A stretch of DNA of 26,141 nucleotides from Fragilariopsis cylindrus CCMP1102 (taxonomy: Eukaryota; Bacillariophyta; Bacillariophyceae; Bacillariales; Bacillariaceae). Shown here in pieces: positions 10,153 to 20,151 of the stretch. How positions within the stretch are numbered: the first letter of the stretch is position 1; the number at the start of each line of letters is the position of its first letter. Under the pieces are notes generated by a model. It did no database searches and had not been told where the DNA came from. It worked only from the letters and a program-made list of their open reading frames with translations. Both the position numbers and the translations under genes were made by a program. Location: assembly GCA_900095095.1 (NCBI GenBank), contig FMBT01000083.1, positions 1-26,141 on the forward strand, read 5' to 3'.

Positions 10153-13095
10153 ATGAAGAATCCTCGTCATCCTTTCAAAATTCGAAGCAAAATTTTTCTC
10201 ACTTTATTTCTCACAATCACAAGTTTACTATTTTTATTTGTTGTTTGTTGCAATTTGCTTGACGATGAACAAACAATCAAATCGTTGACGATGAGGCTTA
10301 TCCGTTCCAAGGTATTAAATTTTCACTCGTCCTTTTCTATATATCGACGATTCCTTGGTGAGAGTAGTTCCAACAATGTCGTATTATTACCACGATGGAG
10401 TACAGCGTCTGCTTTCCTGGAAACGAAATCCCAACAGAGATACCAATCATCATCTGCCAGAGAAGATGAAAGTATAATAGAAGATTATTATGACGGGGAT
10501 ATCAACATCAGCATCAACAACAGCAATATAAAAACTAAAATAAAACGACTGAATCATATACGTAATGTCGGTGTACTGGCACATGTCGACGCCGGCAAGA
10601 CTACCGTTACGGAACGGATGTTGGCGTTAGCGGGAGTAGTTCGTAGTGCCGGTTCGGTCGATGATGGGAACACAGTAACGGATTTCTTACCAGCAGAAAG
10701 AGAACGAGGAATTACAATTCAAAGTGCTGCAATATCATTCGAATGGGGATGGCACAACAATAACAACAGCAACAACAATAACAACAACCATAATAACAAC
10801 GTTTCCATCCAGTTGATTGATACTCCTGGTCATGTTGATTTCTCAGTTGAAGTCAATCGCAGTGTAGCAGTTCTTGATGGAGCAGTTTTAGTACTGGATG
10901 CTGTTGCGGGAGTTCAAGCGCAGACTGAAACGGTTTGGAGAGCAATAAAACGACCATCCTTGAATAATCATGTAGTACGAGATGCAAATGATCAACTTAC
11001 ACATGAACCATTGCCTTGCTTGGCTTTGATTAATAAGATGGATAAGGAGGGATGTCACTATGGTAGGGCAATCCAATCGATACGTGATAAACTACCAGGT
11101 GCTAATCCTATTCCAATTCAAATTCCACTTTTTCGTGGAGGAAACTCACGACCAAGCAACAGCAGGAATACTAAAAACAATATGGAAAAATTGGGAATTA
11201 ATGACCGACTTCCCTCCAATATTGTTGCAGTATCACCCGAGGAACTAACAATGAATACAGTTATAGGAGATTTTGTTGGTGTAATTGATCTAATACACAT
11301 GAGAGCAATTATCTGGCCAGACACAAACGGAATTGGTGTAGACGTTGAAAACTGTGTTCCAGATGTAGTTCATTTAATGCAACCCGAAACGCTCACACCG
11401 ATACACGAGGATTGTCAGATAACTAAAGATGCAATCAAAGCTCGATTTGAGTTCATTGAAGCTCTTGCCGAAGTTGATACTGCCGTAGAAGAATGTTATC
11501 TCAATGATCAGGAACCCAGTAATGAATACCTTCGTTCCGCACTTCGTCGTGCGACGCTAGCGCAAAAGGCTGTGCCGGTAATGGCCGGAGCTGCACTCTC
11601 AGGGAAGGGATTAGAACCTCTCTTAGATAGTATTGCAGATTTTCTACCTTCGCCACTGGATAGACTACCACCGGCACTACACGAAGAAGGCAAAAACGAT
11701 AAGGTTGCAACCACGAATGGACCATTGTCGACAGAAGAATCGAAAAAAATTACTCTTGGTCATCCACTGCACGAGTCTTTGTTGGCGCTAGCATTTAAGG
11801 TTGTGCACATGAAAGGTAGAGGTAGTGGCGACGGTCGTGTTGTCTTCGCAAGGGTCTATTCTGGAAAACTTCGAGATCGCGACCAGCTTCAGGTCATCAC
11901 ACCTCCCGCTCTTGGTGAAGCAGGGGCCGAATCTCGGACTGAACGGATAGGCGGTATGCTCGAACTTGCTGGTGGGCGCTTCGACAACGTAGAGGGTGGC
12001 GTAGTCGAGAGCGGTGAAGTTTGTGCTCTTGTTGGACTCAAAACAGTAGTGACAGGTGATACGTTGATGTTGACGTCAGAGAGCTCATCGAGTCAGAAAC
12101 AAAAGAAAGGACATAAAAAAAGCGGTCCGGACTTGGTGTATCTGGCCGGAGTTGCATCCCCGAAACCAGTCATAACTGTACGATTAGAATCAGAAACCAC
12201 GCAAGAGCAGACTCGACTTTCCGAGGCACTTAAACTTATGGTGACAGAGGATCCCAGTTTAGTAGTGGAAGAATCGGAGTCAGCTACACTAATATCAGGA
12301 TTAGGAGAACTACACATTGAAGTAACTCTTGATAGGCTGTACCGTGAACATGGACTACAAGTTATGGTAGGTCCTCCCTCTGTAGCATATCGTGAAACGG
12401 TCAAGAAAGAAATCGAAACTCCTGGTGGACTGCTTGAGTACGATCGCACGATCGGTGGTACACGACTTCAAGCAGCTGTTCACTTAGTTCTTAAACCAAA
12501 CCACCACGGTGACGGTGAAGAAGGTGATAATTCTTGCATATTGCTTTCTGAACCAGTTGTGAAGGTTGAATCAAAAGCTCGAATATTTTTGGGTTTGAAT
12601 CCAGATTTACCAGAAGATGAGCTTATGGTGAAGAGTAACTTAGCAAGAGCCTTAATACAAGGCTGCCAGGGTGCTCTAAAGCGTGGTTTTCTCAAATCGG
12701 CCGAGATGACTAATGTGGTCTGTCACATCATAGACGTTGATGCCGAAGGTGGGGTGTCTGCTCTGAATGCTCTTCCGGGAGCACTTCAAGCTGCATCAGC
12801 CAATGCTGTAAAAGTTTGTTTAAAACATAACGAATCTCACTGTTCCGTATTAGAGCCTACCGTATCCATGGAGATTCTGGTCCCGAACGATATGGTAGGC
12901 AGTGTATTATCTGATTTGAATAATAGAAGGGGAATCATTGAAGATGTCATTGTTGGGGATGGGATCCACAGCAAATCATTAGTACGAGGCGATGTTCCGT
13001 TGGTTGAAATTCTTGGTTATGCTACCAGTCTACGGAGTCTAACTGGAGGAGAGGGAGTGTTTACTTCCGAGTATCGAGGGCATTCATTTTGCTAA
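10153..13095 (+). CDS. GFM2: Mitochondrial elongation factor G2 (ribosome-recycling EF-G)
   Basis: Intronless. From the first ATG (10153) the product is about 980 residues; from a second in-frame ATG (10291, MRLIRSK...) about 934. All GTPase motifs are present: AHVDAGKT (about 143-150), RERGITI (about 183-189), DTPGH (about 223-227) and NKMD (about 294-297). EF-G domains II-V follow, including GLGELHIEV and the C-terminal NRRGIIEDV region. The string SVDDGNTVTDF before RERGITIQSAA matches the EF-G2 (GFM2) branch rather than EF-G1. Known role of the branch: GTP-dependent splitting of mitochondrial ribosomes with recycling factor. Oddities: a 15-residue Asn-rich insert just before DTPGH, a further Asn/Ser-rich insert near residue 335, and a hydrophobic N-terminal segment in the longer form. 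The basic, Ser/Arg-rich sequence after Met 10291 looks like a mitochondrial presequence, so that start may be the real one. Confidence 0.93.
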   Translation: MKNPRHPFKIRSKIFLTLFLTITSLLFLFVVCCNLLDDEQTIKSLTMRLIRSKVLNFHSSFSIYRRFLGESSSNNVVLLPRWSTASAFLETKSQQRYQSSSAREDESIIEDYYDGDINISINNSNIKTKIKRLNHIRNVGVLAHVDAGKTTVTERMLALAGVVRSAGSVDDGNTVTDFLPAERERGITIQSAAISFEWGWHNNNNSNNNNNNHNNNVSIQLIDTPGHVDFSVEVNRSVAVLDGAVLVLDAVAGVQAQTETVWRAIKRPSLNNHVVRDANDQLTHEPLPCLALINKMDKEGCHYGRAIQSIRDKLPGANPIPIQIPLFRGGNSRPSNSRNTKNNMEKLGINDRLPSNIVAVSPEELTMNTVIGDFVGVIDLIHMRAIIWPDTNGIGVDVENCVPDVVHLMQPETLTPIHEDCQITKDAIKARFEFIEALAEVDTAVEECYLNDQEPSNEYLRSALRRATLAQKAVPVMAGAALSGKGLEPLLDSIADFLPSPLDRLPPALHEEGKNDKVATTNGPLSTEESKKITLGHPLHESLLALAFKVVHMKGRGSGDGRVVFARVYSGKLRDRDQLQVITPPALGEAGAESRTERIGGMLELAGGRFDNVEGGVVESGEVCALVGLKTVVTGDTLMLTSESSSSQKQKKGHKKSGPDLVYLAGVASPKPVITVRLESETTQEQTRLSEALKLMVTEDPSLVVEESESATLISGLGELHIEVTLDRLYREHGLQVMVGPPSVAYRETVKKEIETPGGLLEYDRTIGGTRLQAAVHLVLKPNHHGDGEEGDNSCILLSEPVVKVESKARIFLGLNPDLPEDELMVKSNLARALIQGCQGALKRGFLKSAEMTNVVCHIIDVDAEGGVSALNALPGALQAASANAVKVCLKHNESHCSVLEPTVSMEILVPNDMVGSVLSDLNNRRGIIEDVIVGDGIHSKSLVRGDVPLVEILGYATSLRSLTGGEGVFTSEYRGHSFC

Positions 13096-13227
13096 CGATA
13101 CCAACATAGAATTGAAAAAAGATTAGAAAGAAAAGAAGAATACTGTTTCAATTAGATAGAATTTGTACCATATGCCATACTAGTATGAATAATCTTCTTA
13201 TAATTAAATTTTTCTTCAGTAGAAAAC
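13096..13227. other. Short convergent spacer between EF-G2 and WDHD1
   Basis: Only 132 bp separate the two stop codons. The spacer is A-rich on the plus strand after the EF-G2 stop and must serve both 3' ends. I see no hairpin terminator, as expected in a nuclear genome. Confidence 0.5.
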
Positions 13228-16200
13228 TTATTTAACGCGGTGTTTTTTGCTTTCAAAGCCTGTTGGCTCATTTAACTTGATGGAACGCTTTTGACTTCGA
13301 CCGGAGTCAGGACTGATCTGTTTTGATTGTACGTCGTCACAGCGCTTCATGAAAGTGTTGGAGAACCCTACATCGCCATTTACATCGTAGCCATCATCTT
13401 CTTCGCCAAATTTAAATTTCATCTCGATTTCAATCTCTGCTGCCAACTTGTTGTTGTGGCGGTCTGCGTATCTCATAGCTATATCGTAGCTCTTCTTAGA
13501 GTGGAGTCGACTAACAAGCTCAAGTGCACCATCATATTTTCCTGCTTCTACCATAGCTGCAAAGAGCTTGATTGTGATTTTGTCCACTTGCCTACACATC
13601 GCGTTGTACTCTTTCTCTAGCTCGTTGGCATCGCAATCAACATCGCAATCAAGTTCATTTTCGTTAACAAATTTCTTTTGCGCAAGTGCAATGTTTGAAC
13701 GAACGGATAATTCTTCCAATGCAGAACTACAAACAACAATATCGAACAAGACATGTAAGTGCTAGTACCAAAGCATCATCAAACAGAGAAAGAAAACAAG
13801 CAGAAAAAAACGAGAAAATGAAGTACGTACTTCTTTGAAAGAACTGATCTTGCCAATGGCATTCGAAGTCCCAGTGTTGTTGTAACAGGACGCCGACTTG
13901 CATCTGGGTAGGTGTTACCACCTTTCAATGGAATGCATACCAGTTTCCCATCATATACAGTGATTGGCCAATGATTGTCGTCAGTAGACTTCCGGAGTCC
14001 AATTGTATCTAGAACTGGAACCCATTCCCAAAACAGATTTCCAACGTCATCACCCTGACTAGCTGCAACTAGCATGGACAACATCCCATCGGAGTCCATG
14101 ACTACGAGAGAAAAATCGTTGTTAAATCCTACCCAAGAGATAGACGATCCCTTGCTAAGACATGACACGGAACCTCGAGAAATTACTCGGAAATCTTTCG
14201 CATCCCACAAAGTGTATCCAAGCTGTTGAGTCTTATCTGCTAATGGGGATGATTCGTGATAGAAGACAGCCAATAATCGGCCGCGGCCGACAATGGTCAC
14301 AGGCTCCCCCTTAAGCCAGATAAGTTGGTTTTGGTTCCCCCCAGAGGAAAAAAGACGGAGAAAGCGGCGACTACAAGAGATAATTTGGTTAAAGATACAT
14401 ACATAAATACACGCAAATAAAAGATCATGTTAGCGTAATCTGAAGAAATCGCAATATAATTGAAATAGTGTTTCAGCCGTGCTTGTGCCATAGTCATAGA
14501 TAGTTATCACTCACCTTGTCATAACAGCTGACCAGCCATCCCCACAGGCTGCACCCAATGCACGCTCACCGTCTGGAAGAATCAAATGCCAGTCTTTGTT
14601 CTTGGTAATGTTAAGTGTGTCAGCAAAGCGGTAGAAGAAAATGCTTGATCCCGTTGGTCTAGAAATATCAGAACCCTTGACATGCTTTCGTTGATCACGT
14701 CTGACAGCCTGCTTGGTACGTTCTGACATGTTCAAGTCGTCTAATCCATCAATATCCTCTCCATCTAGAATATCATCATCTTGGATGTCTGACGCAAATA
14801 TTCCACCACTCTCCCCAAGACTGCCAATAATAAAATTGAGGTTATCTGTAAAAGTAAATGGTCTTCTTACTGCGGACTCTGTAAAGTTGATGTCAATAGT
14901 GTTCCGGTGATCATCTCCTTGTAAAATTGAAACACTACCAATATGATTCCAGCACAGAAAACGTCTTGCCAGGTCTAAAGGCGTAGACGATGGCGAGAAG
15001 GCTGGTTGCGGCTTGACGACATCCATCGTCCTGATAGGATTGTGGATGTATGTACGTCGATTCGGATCTTCTACCATAAAGCTTTGCTCTGATGCAACAG
15101 AATCATCATCGAAGTCAGTGACTCCGTTACCAGAAACAGCAGCAGAAGTGGAATTAACCTTTGCCTTATCTTGGTCCTCGTCATCATCATCATCATCATC
15201 GGCTTCATCCAAAAAGTGAACATTTTTCTTCAGTGCTCCAGAAGATTCTTCGTTAGAGGAAAAATCAACTGAATCATCATCTTCTTCGTCTTTGTCGTCA
15301 CTTTTTTTCAAAATACGCTTAGACGACTGGGACGACTTCTGCGATTGGTCTTTCCCATCGATTATGTTGCTTGTGGTATCAATGGCACTAGCTGTACTTT
15401 CTTCGTTATCACCTACTAGATCATCATAACTACTTTAGCAGTCTTGCTGATTTTTCTGCTCTCAACAATCTTCGTGTACTATTTCTGAGAAGGCTGCGAT
15501 GCTTAGAAATATCCAATACTTGGAGGCTACCGTTAGCACAAGCCGAAAACAATGAAAGCTTTTCTTTGTTGGTCTGATTCTGCTGAATAAACAAATCTGT
15601 GGCTGGGGATTTCAACTGAAACTTTTCTACGACCTTCCATTGCTTGGTGGTCCTGCCATCAGAAGAGTTTTGACCTTCCCATACTTGTACTCGACCATCG
15701 CGTCCACTGGTGACCAAGAGACGGTCAGAAAAAGTCAAGATGGAGACAATAGATTGTATGTGTCCAGTCTCTTCTTCTGGGATTAAATCAAAGGACGAAT
15801 CATCGACGAGTTGCAAATTCAAATTGCTATCTAAGACGCGAAGACATGGCGTCAACTTTCCCGGTGTGCCAATGATAATATCAGTAGTGTTCTGTTCGTT
15901 GTAAATGACAGGACGACAGGACCTGTCGTAAGCATCAGCATTATGGATTTCTCCAACATCCTTTTTCGGGACACATATCTGTTCTTCTCGCTTCAAGAGT
16001 TTCATCTTCGTAACATCCCAAAGACACATTCGACCGTCCATTGCTAGACTTGCCAGAACTGTCGTTTTACTGTTAACGACGCTGGCGGCTAGGCCACGAA
16101 TACCACAGTGATCGTGGAATTCCTTAGACTCTTGTTCCAGCAAACGTTCGGACCCAGTCATAATATCTTGGCTCGTGACATCAATCACACACATTCCTGC

Positions 16201-16766
16201 TTCTGAGGCAATAGCTAGAAGATAAGAAGTCGACGAAGATGAGGTGTCGTCATCACTGTCACTCGTCTGCGGAAGAAACACCAGATCTCGAATAGGAGCA
16301 CCTAAATCGGGACCAATAAAGTAGGAACTGTTGTCAACGATGCCACAATCTTGAGACATGAGATCATCGTCGTTCTTCTTTTCTTCGGCCGACTTGATTT
16401 TCTCGATAGCTTGCACATAAGGATGAAGGACTAAAAGTTCGTCGTCGGTGTTTTGATCAAAGGTATAAATTTGCGTCGATCCCGTATCAAAACCGACGGC
16501 CAAACGTTTCCCATCTTGGGAGACAGCGATGCTACGAACCTCGTCATCGTATTGTTGGACAATGGCGAATTTGTTGCTGGTGCTGTTCTCGGTAGATTCT
16601 TGTTCGGGAAGTAAGCAACTCACGTTACCACTTTCACCGCCGTAAGCAAGTAAGTGCCCCGATGGCAGATAAAGGAAACGACGAGGTTTGTCATCGTTTC
16701 GTCATCCTCGAGACCCAATGATAGAAGACAAGGTTTCTCGTCGTCCTGTAAACCCTCTTCGGACAT
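13228..16766 (-). CDS. WDHD1: WDHD1/CTF4/AND-1 homologue, replisome adaptor
   Basis: Three exons on the minus strand: 16766-14515, 14370-13831 and 13726-13228, with GTGAGT/GTAG and GTACGT/GTAG introns whose phases agree. The product is about 1096 residues. An N-terminal WD40 region (about 35-430; FLYLPSGHLLAYGGESG..., DGRMCLWDV, SGRDGRVQVWEG) is followed by YDDLVGD and an acidic linker. The SepB/CTF4 propeller (about 587-930; STPLDLARRFLCWNHIGSV..., GDGWSAVMTS-RRFLRLFSSGG across a splice, QLGYTLW, WPITVYDGKLVCIPLKGG) comes next, then the helical C-terminal part (ALEELSVRSNIALAQKK..., SYDIAMRYADRHNNKLAAEI). Known role: trimeric hub coupling CMG helicase to polymerase alpha. No HMG box is present, as in fungi. 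Two single-base frame breaks are needed, at AAA 16697-16699 (one base short) and TTT 15434-15436 (one base extra); with them the total is divisible by three. The N-terminal 25 residues are the least certain part. Confidence 0.88.
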
Positions 16767-17134
16767 TGTAAGTGTTATTGCAGAGTATGGTATATACGAA
16801 ATCGATATATTGTCTCTGGTTGTTTGGTGCTCTTGAGATTGATACTTTGTGTCTACTTTGCTAATAAAAATGGTCACTGATATGTAACGCAAAAGTGCTG
16901 CGGTATGTTTGTTGTATGTATCTACTTCTTATGCTGTACAGGTACATACAACACAAAAAATGACAGGCGCGCCAAGCAATGAAAGTACCCGGATGTACTT
17001 CGAAAAAGAAAAATGGCGCGAAAGAGAGGAGGGGCTACGGTTAAACATTATTGTGATGACGAGTAATTTTGTTCAAAATCTTAATTTGATCTTCGATCAA
17101 TTTTCTTTCCACATCATCAGAAATATTTCTTGAA
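16767..17134. promoter_or_regulatory. Divergent WDHD1/riboflavin kinase promoter region
   Basis: This gap of about 370 bp lies between genes transcribed away from each other. It contains GGCGCGCCAAG (16966-16976) and TGGCGCGAAA (17014-17023), both E2F-like, about 48 bp apart. A plus-strand ORF at 16909-17133 crosses it but shows no family features and is not called. Confidence 0.45.
17014..17023 (-). promoter_or_regulatory. E2F-like site upstream of WDHD1
   Basis: On the minus strand the sequence reads TTTCGCGCCA, a full match to the E2F/DP consensus TTTSGCGC. It lies about 250 bp upstream of the start codon of a replication-fork gene, the class that E2F controls in plants and animals. A second partial match (CTTGGCGCGCC) lies at 16966-16976. 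The role is inferred. Confidence 0.45.
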
Positions 17135-18126
17135 ATGAGAACGATTGGCAAAAACCAGGAAAGGAAGGATCATAAAATCGACAGTGTACCATCATATTAG
17201 TCATGACTACTGTACCACAAATAAGGACATAGATGAGGAACAATTATTAGTCGAGGGGAGCTTGCCCCTTCGACTGATTTCAATCGTCGTTAAGGGATTT
17301 GGTAGAGGTAGTACCGATCTTGGAATTCCTACTGCTAATTTGTCAAGGGACGGAATAAAAATACAGAAAAGAAGTAGTCTGGCGAATGCTTCCTTCGACG
17401 ATCTTCCTACTGGTATGTTGGAGATTATTCTTCTTTGTTTCTTTTTCTCTTCTCTCTTTTTGTACTTTACAAGCTAAGGTAAAAATGTAATAATTGTTCT
17501 TTCTAATATTTAGATCGCATCTCAATATATACATATCTATTTATTCATTCATTCATTTATTTATCTATTTATTTATTCATTCATTCATTTAGGGATATAC
17601 TGGGGATTTTGTCGCATTGGTACAAATCCTGCGATTTTTAAGACAGCATGTAGTATAGGGTATAATCCATATTATGGAAATAAAACGAAGACTGTCGAAC
17701 CTCATTTAATCGCATCTATAGACGACAGTGAACATCGACATGCAAGTTCTTGTCAGGAGACATTATTAGGAGAATTTACAACCAACCAATTCGTCTTACA
17801 TTGGTTGGATATTTAAGACCAGAACTACCATTCGAAGGATTGGAAAAACTTGTCGCTGCAATCAAACAAGGTGAGTTGTGTTGAGTGATGGAATTAATTT
17901 CAATAATTTTTTATCTTCTCGCCTCAGAATTTTCTTTGTAACTAATAACTGTCTCTATACTTATTAATTTTCGCGCTCTATACTCAATGCGGTACGACCA
18001 ACACGTTTATATATAAATGGTGCAGATATTTTGGATGCTGAAAGGTTAGGCGATGGTAAAGATTTATCAACAATAGACGAAAAGAAATGGGTTGCATCGG
18101 ATGATGATATTTCTTCACCATCATAG
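17135..18126 (+). CDS. RFK: Riboflavin kinase (FMN synthesis)
   Basis: Three exons: 17135-17412, 17593-17870 and 18026-18126, with GTATGT/TTTAG and GTGAGT/GCAG introns. The product is about 218 residues after frame correction. Family motifs in order: GFGRGSTDLGIPTANL (nucleotide/flavin site), PTG-IYWGFCRIG across the first splice, SIGYNPYYGNKTKTVEPHLI, then in a different frame PIRLTLVGYLRPELPFEGLE and AAIKQ-DILDAERLG across the second splice. Known reaction: ATP plus riboflavin gives FMN plus ADP. Two one-base frame breaks are needed: TTT at 17775-17777 (one base short; a fourth T gives EFYNQPIRL, fitting the family) and AAAAA at 17150-17154 (one base extra; removing it joins ATG 17135 to the coding frame). 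The start is therefore tentative. There is no fused phosphatase or FAD-synthetase domain. The gene converges on WDR89. Confidence 0.88.
17537..17592. repeat. ATTC/ATTT tetranucleotide repeat in riboflavin kinase intron 1
   Basis: The 3' half of the intron is built from ATTC and ATTT units and runs directly into the TTTAG acceptor, so the repeat also serves as the pyrimidine tract. Its length may vary between alleles. Confidence 0.8.
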
Positions 18127-18358
18127 TAATATTCATAGAGTAGATTATTCTAGAATCAGAAGAATGATTTTTAAAACTATTTCCATTCAGAGCATACCGG
18201 TAGAAGATGAACAAATTTACAACCAACAATTGATTCTGCAAGATTAAAAAAAGGTTTGTTTCGCACTATTATTATTTACCGTGACCTTTACGGTAGGAAG
18301 TCTAAATGATAATAAAAAATGATACTAAATTGATAATCTTAACCCCAGAAAGGACAAA

Positions 18359-19652
18359 TTAATAAGGAGTAGCAGCCATCCGACTTCGGGGCTTCCGAAG
18401 TTTTCCACCCCCACCAGCACGAGCCACTGCACCTTCTTTTCTCTTCCTGGTAATAATTATTTGGTTTCCATTTCCATTTCCATCAATAGATGTTTTCGAT
18501 GAGAAACGGCCCCATTCACACATGCGTGCATCTTCACCTACTGTAAAGAAGGATGATCTGTTAGAATTGTATGACCAAGCCCGGATGACTCCTCGATGGC
18601 CTCCCCGGAGGCAATGAAGTGGAGAAATCTGTTGTTCATCGACTTGAAAGACCGCACCGTCTCCTTTGGAAGATCCAGCAAGCATCAACAATTCCTGTCG
18701 TGCAAAATCCCAATGACAATCGACTAAGTATTCTATCGGATGAACGGATGATGATGACAGATGTCGTGGCGACGTTTTGTCCGTATCGTACAAGCTGATT
18801 ATTTAGATATTCCCGCGTATTACCGAAATCTTTACGACAGTTTGCATCGTCTTTATGATACAACTGAAGGCTTTCTGATCCAGTCAAACAATAGATAGCC
18901 TCCGAGTTTGGTCCAAAGAAGCCTACATCTCGAATCGGTGATTGAACTGTCAGAATATTTGTTATAGCACTTTCCTCTGTCGTTTTACTCGTATCAAATA
19001 CACATGCAAGGCCATCCTCTGATCCCGATACCAGTGTTGAAGTTGTAGTTTTACTTGTACAATTAGAATCTGATGATTGTGTAGCAAAGCTCTGAAATCG
19101 CACCCTTGTAACTTCGTTTGTATGAGCCTGACTGTATGTTCCCAAAATACCCCGTTTCTCCCGTATATCATAGAAATGAATCTTCCCCTTGCTACTTCCA
19201 ACAGCTGCAATTTTTCCATCGAATCCCATAGAAATACATAAGGCTTCCTCGTCTGGTCGAAGCGTATTTGTTATTTCTACTGCTGGATTTATTGGTTGTC
19301 GAATGTCATACAATGTGAGACTTCCATCGTTCGCTGTTGCTGCCAAAAGATTTGTATCGAATGTATCAAACGTCATTTCTGTAACCAGACTACTATTCCT
19401 TTGATATGTATGCAAGTGCTGCAAGGTAGTTTGATCATAAATTTGAACCTCCCCATTGCTCAATGCACACCCAACCTTTTGACGTTCTTCATTTGTAGCA
19501 ACGCATAGCACCCAATCCCCGTCGTCAAAATAGTCGCCATCGTTCAGAGTGCTCTTTTTTGGATTAAAACTAGTGACTACTGTCCGGGATGGCGAGAGTT
19601 TACCTACGTTCTGGTGTGCAACGAATGCATTTCCCACTCCATGATTCATCAT
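18359..19652 (-). CDS. WDR89: WDR89-type WD40 repeat protein
   Basis: Single exon on the minus strand, about 430 residues after one frame correction. The start ATG ATG AAT (MMNHGVGNAF) at 19652 is the first Met of the open frame. WD40 strands are visible throughout: VGCALSNGEVQIYD, LAATANDGSLTLYDIRQP, IAAVGSSKGKIHFYDIRE, TLVSGSEDGLACVFD, then EYLVDCHWD, LLMLAGSSKGDGAVFQV, LRGGHRGVIRAW and FFTVGEDARMCEWG. The repeat order and the ending GGH..VR.....TGGEDA...W followed by a basic tail match WDR89. The frame changes near TTT 18802-18804, where one base appears extra on the minus strand; without correction the gene splits into overlapping ORFs 19652-18636 and 18793-18359. The family's function is poorly defined; a scaffold role is the general expectation. 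The C-terminus is Lys/Arg/Gly-rich, perhaps nuclear or nucleolar. Confidence 0.85.
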
Positions 19653-20151
19653 GATATTTTCGATGCTATGTGCTTGTGTGTGAATGGGAGCTACTACGGC
19701 AATGATTAAGGTTAGAATAGACAGAATCTACCAATCTTGATAATGATCATCGGACGCACTGGTAGATACGCAATACTTTGATGCTATACTACACGTCGGA
19801 CCTATACATGGAGTAGTGTATCAAAGTTTATCAATCGATCGAAAGATAAACAGTTTCAAAATTCAATAGTTGTCGGCGGCAAAAGCGAAAAGATGTGTGG
19901 CTACTGATAGCGAGGCGCGCGGTAAGTCCCGAGTAAAATGAGATAATTGTTTCTATTTTTATTTTTAAATATTCTGCTTATAAATTTACACTCTACTATG
20001 TTGAATGTGATATCATTGCATCCAAAAAGGATCCTGTCTTTCGAATATATCAGTGCAAGTGACAATAGTACGGATGGTATAACAAAGTCTACGTGCACGT
20101 GGGATATGCAGTAATATTGCATAGGACTAGTAGTCTTACTGTAATGGATGA
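19653..20151. other. Spacer between P4H 3' end and WDR89 start
   Basis: About 500 bp holds the WDR89 promoter and the 3' end of the prolyl 4-hydroxylase gene; both genes are on the minus strand. There is a GC-rich GGCGCGCGG patch at about 19915. A minus-strand ORF at 20122-19901 shows no domain and is left out. Confidence 0.45.

Noticed and set aside
12071-12078. TGACGTCA palindrome as a bZIP/aureochrome site
   Set aside because: It lies inside the EF-G2 coding sequence; a single 8-bp match there is not evidence of regulation.
15428-15440. Programmed +1 frameshift at a stop codon (AAG TAG T on the minus strand) in WDHD1
   Set aside because: It resembles ciliate-type stop-codon shifting, but the other breaks in this window are at non-stop sites and in both directions, so consensus error is simpler.
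16909-17133. Small plus-strand ORF as first exon of riboflavin kinase
   Set aside because: No splice pair joins it in frame to the kinase; ATG 17135 with one fewer A in the AAAAA run gives a simpler start.
19901-20122. 73-residue minus-strand ORF between P4H and WDR89
   Set aside because: AT-rich, no domain, and it lies in the 3' flank of the P4H gene.
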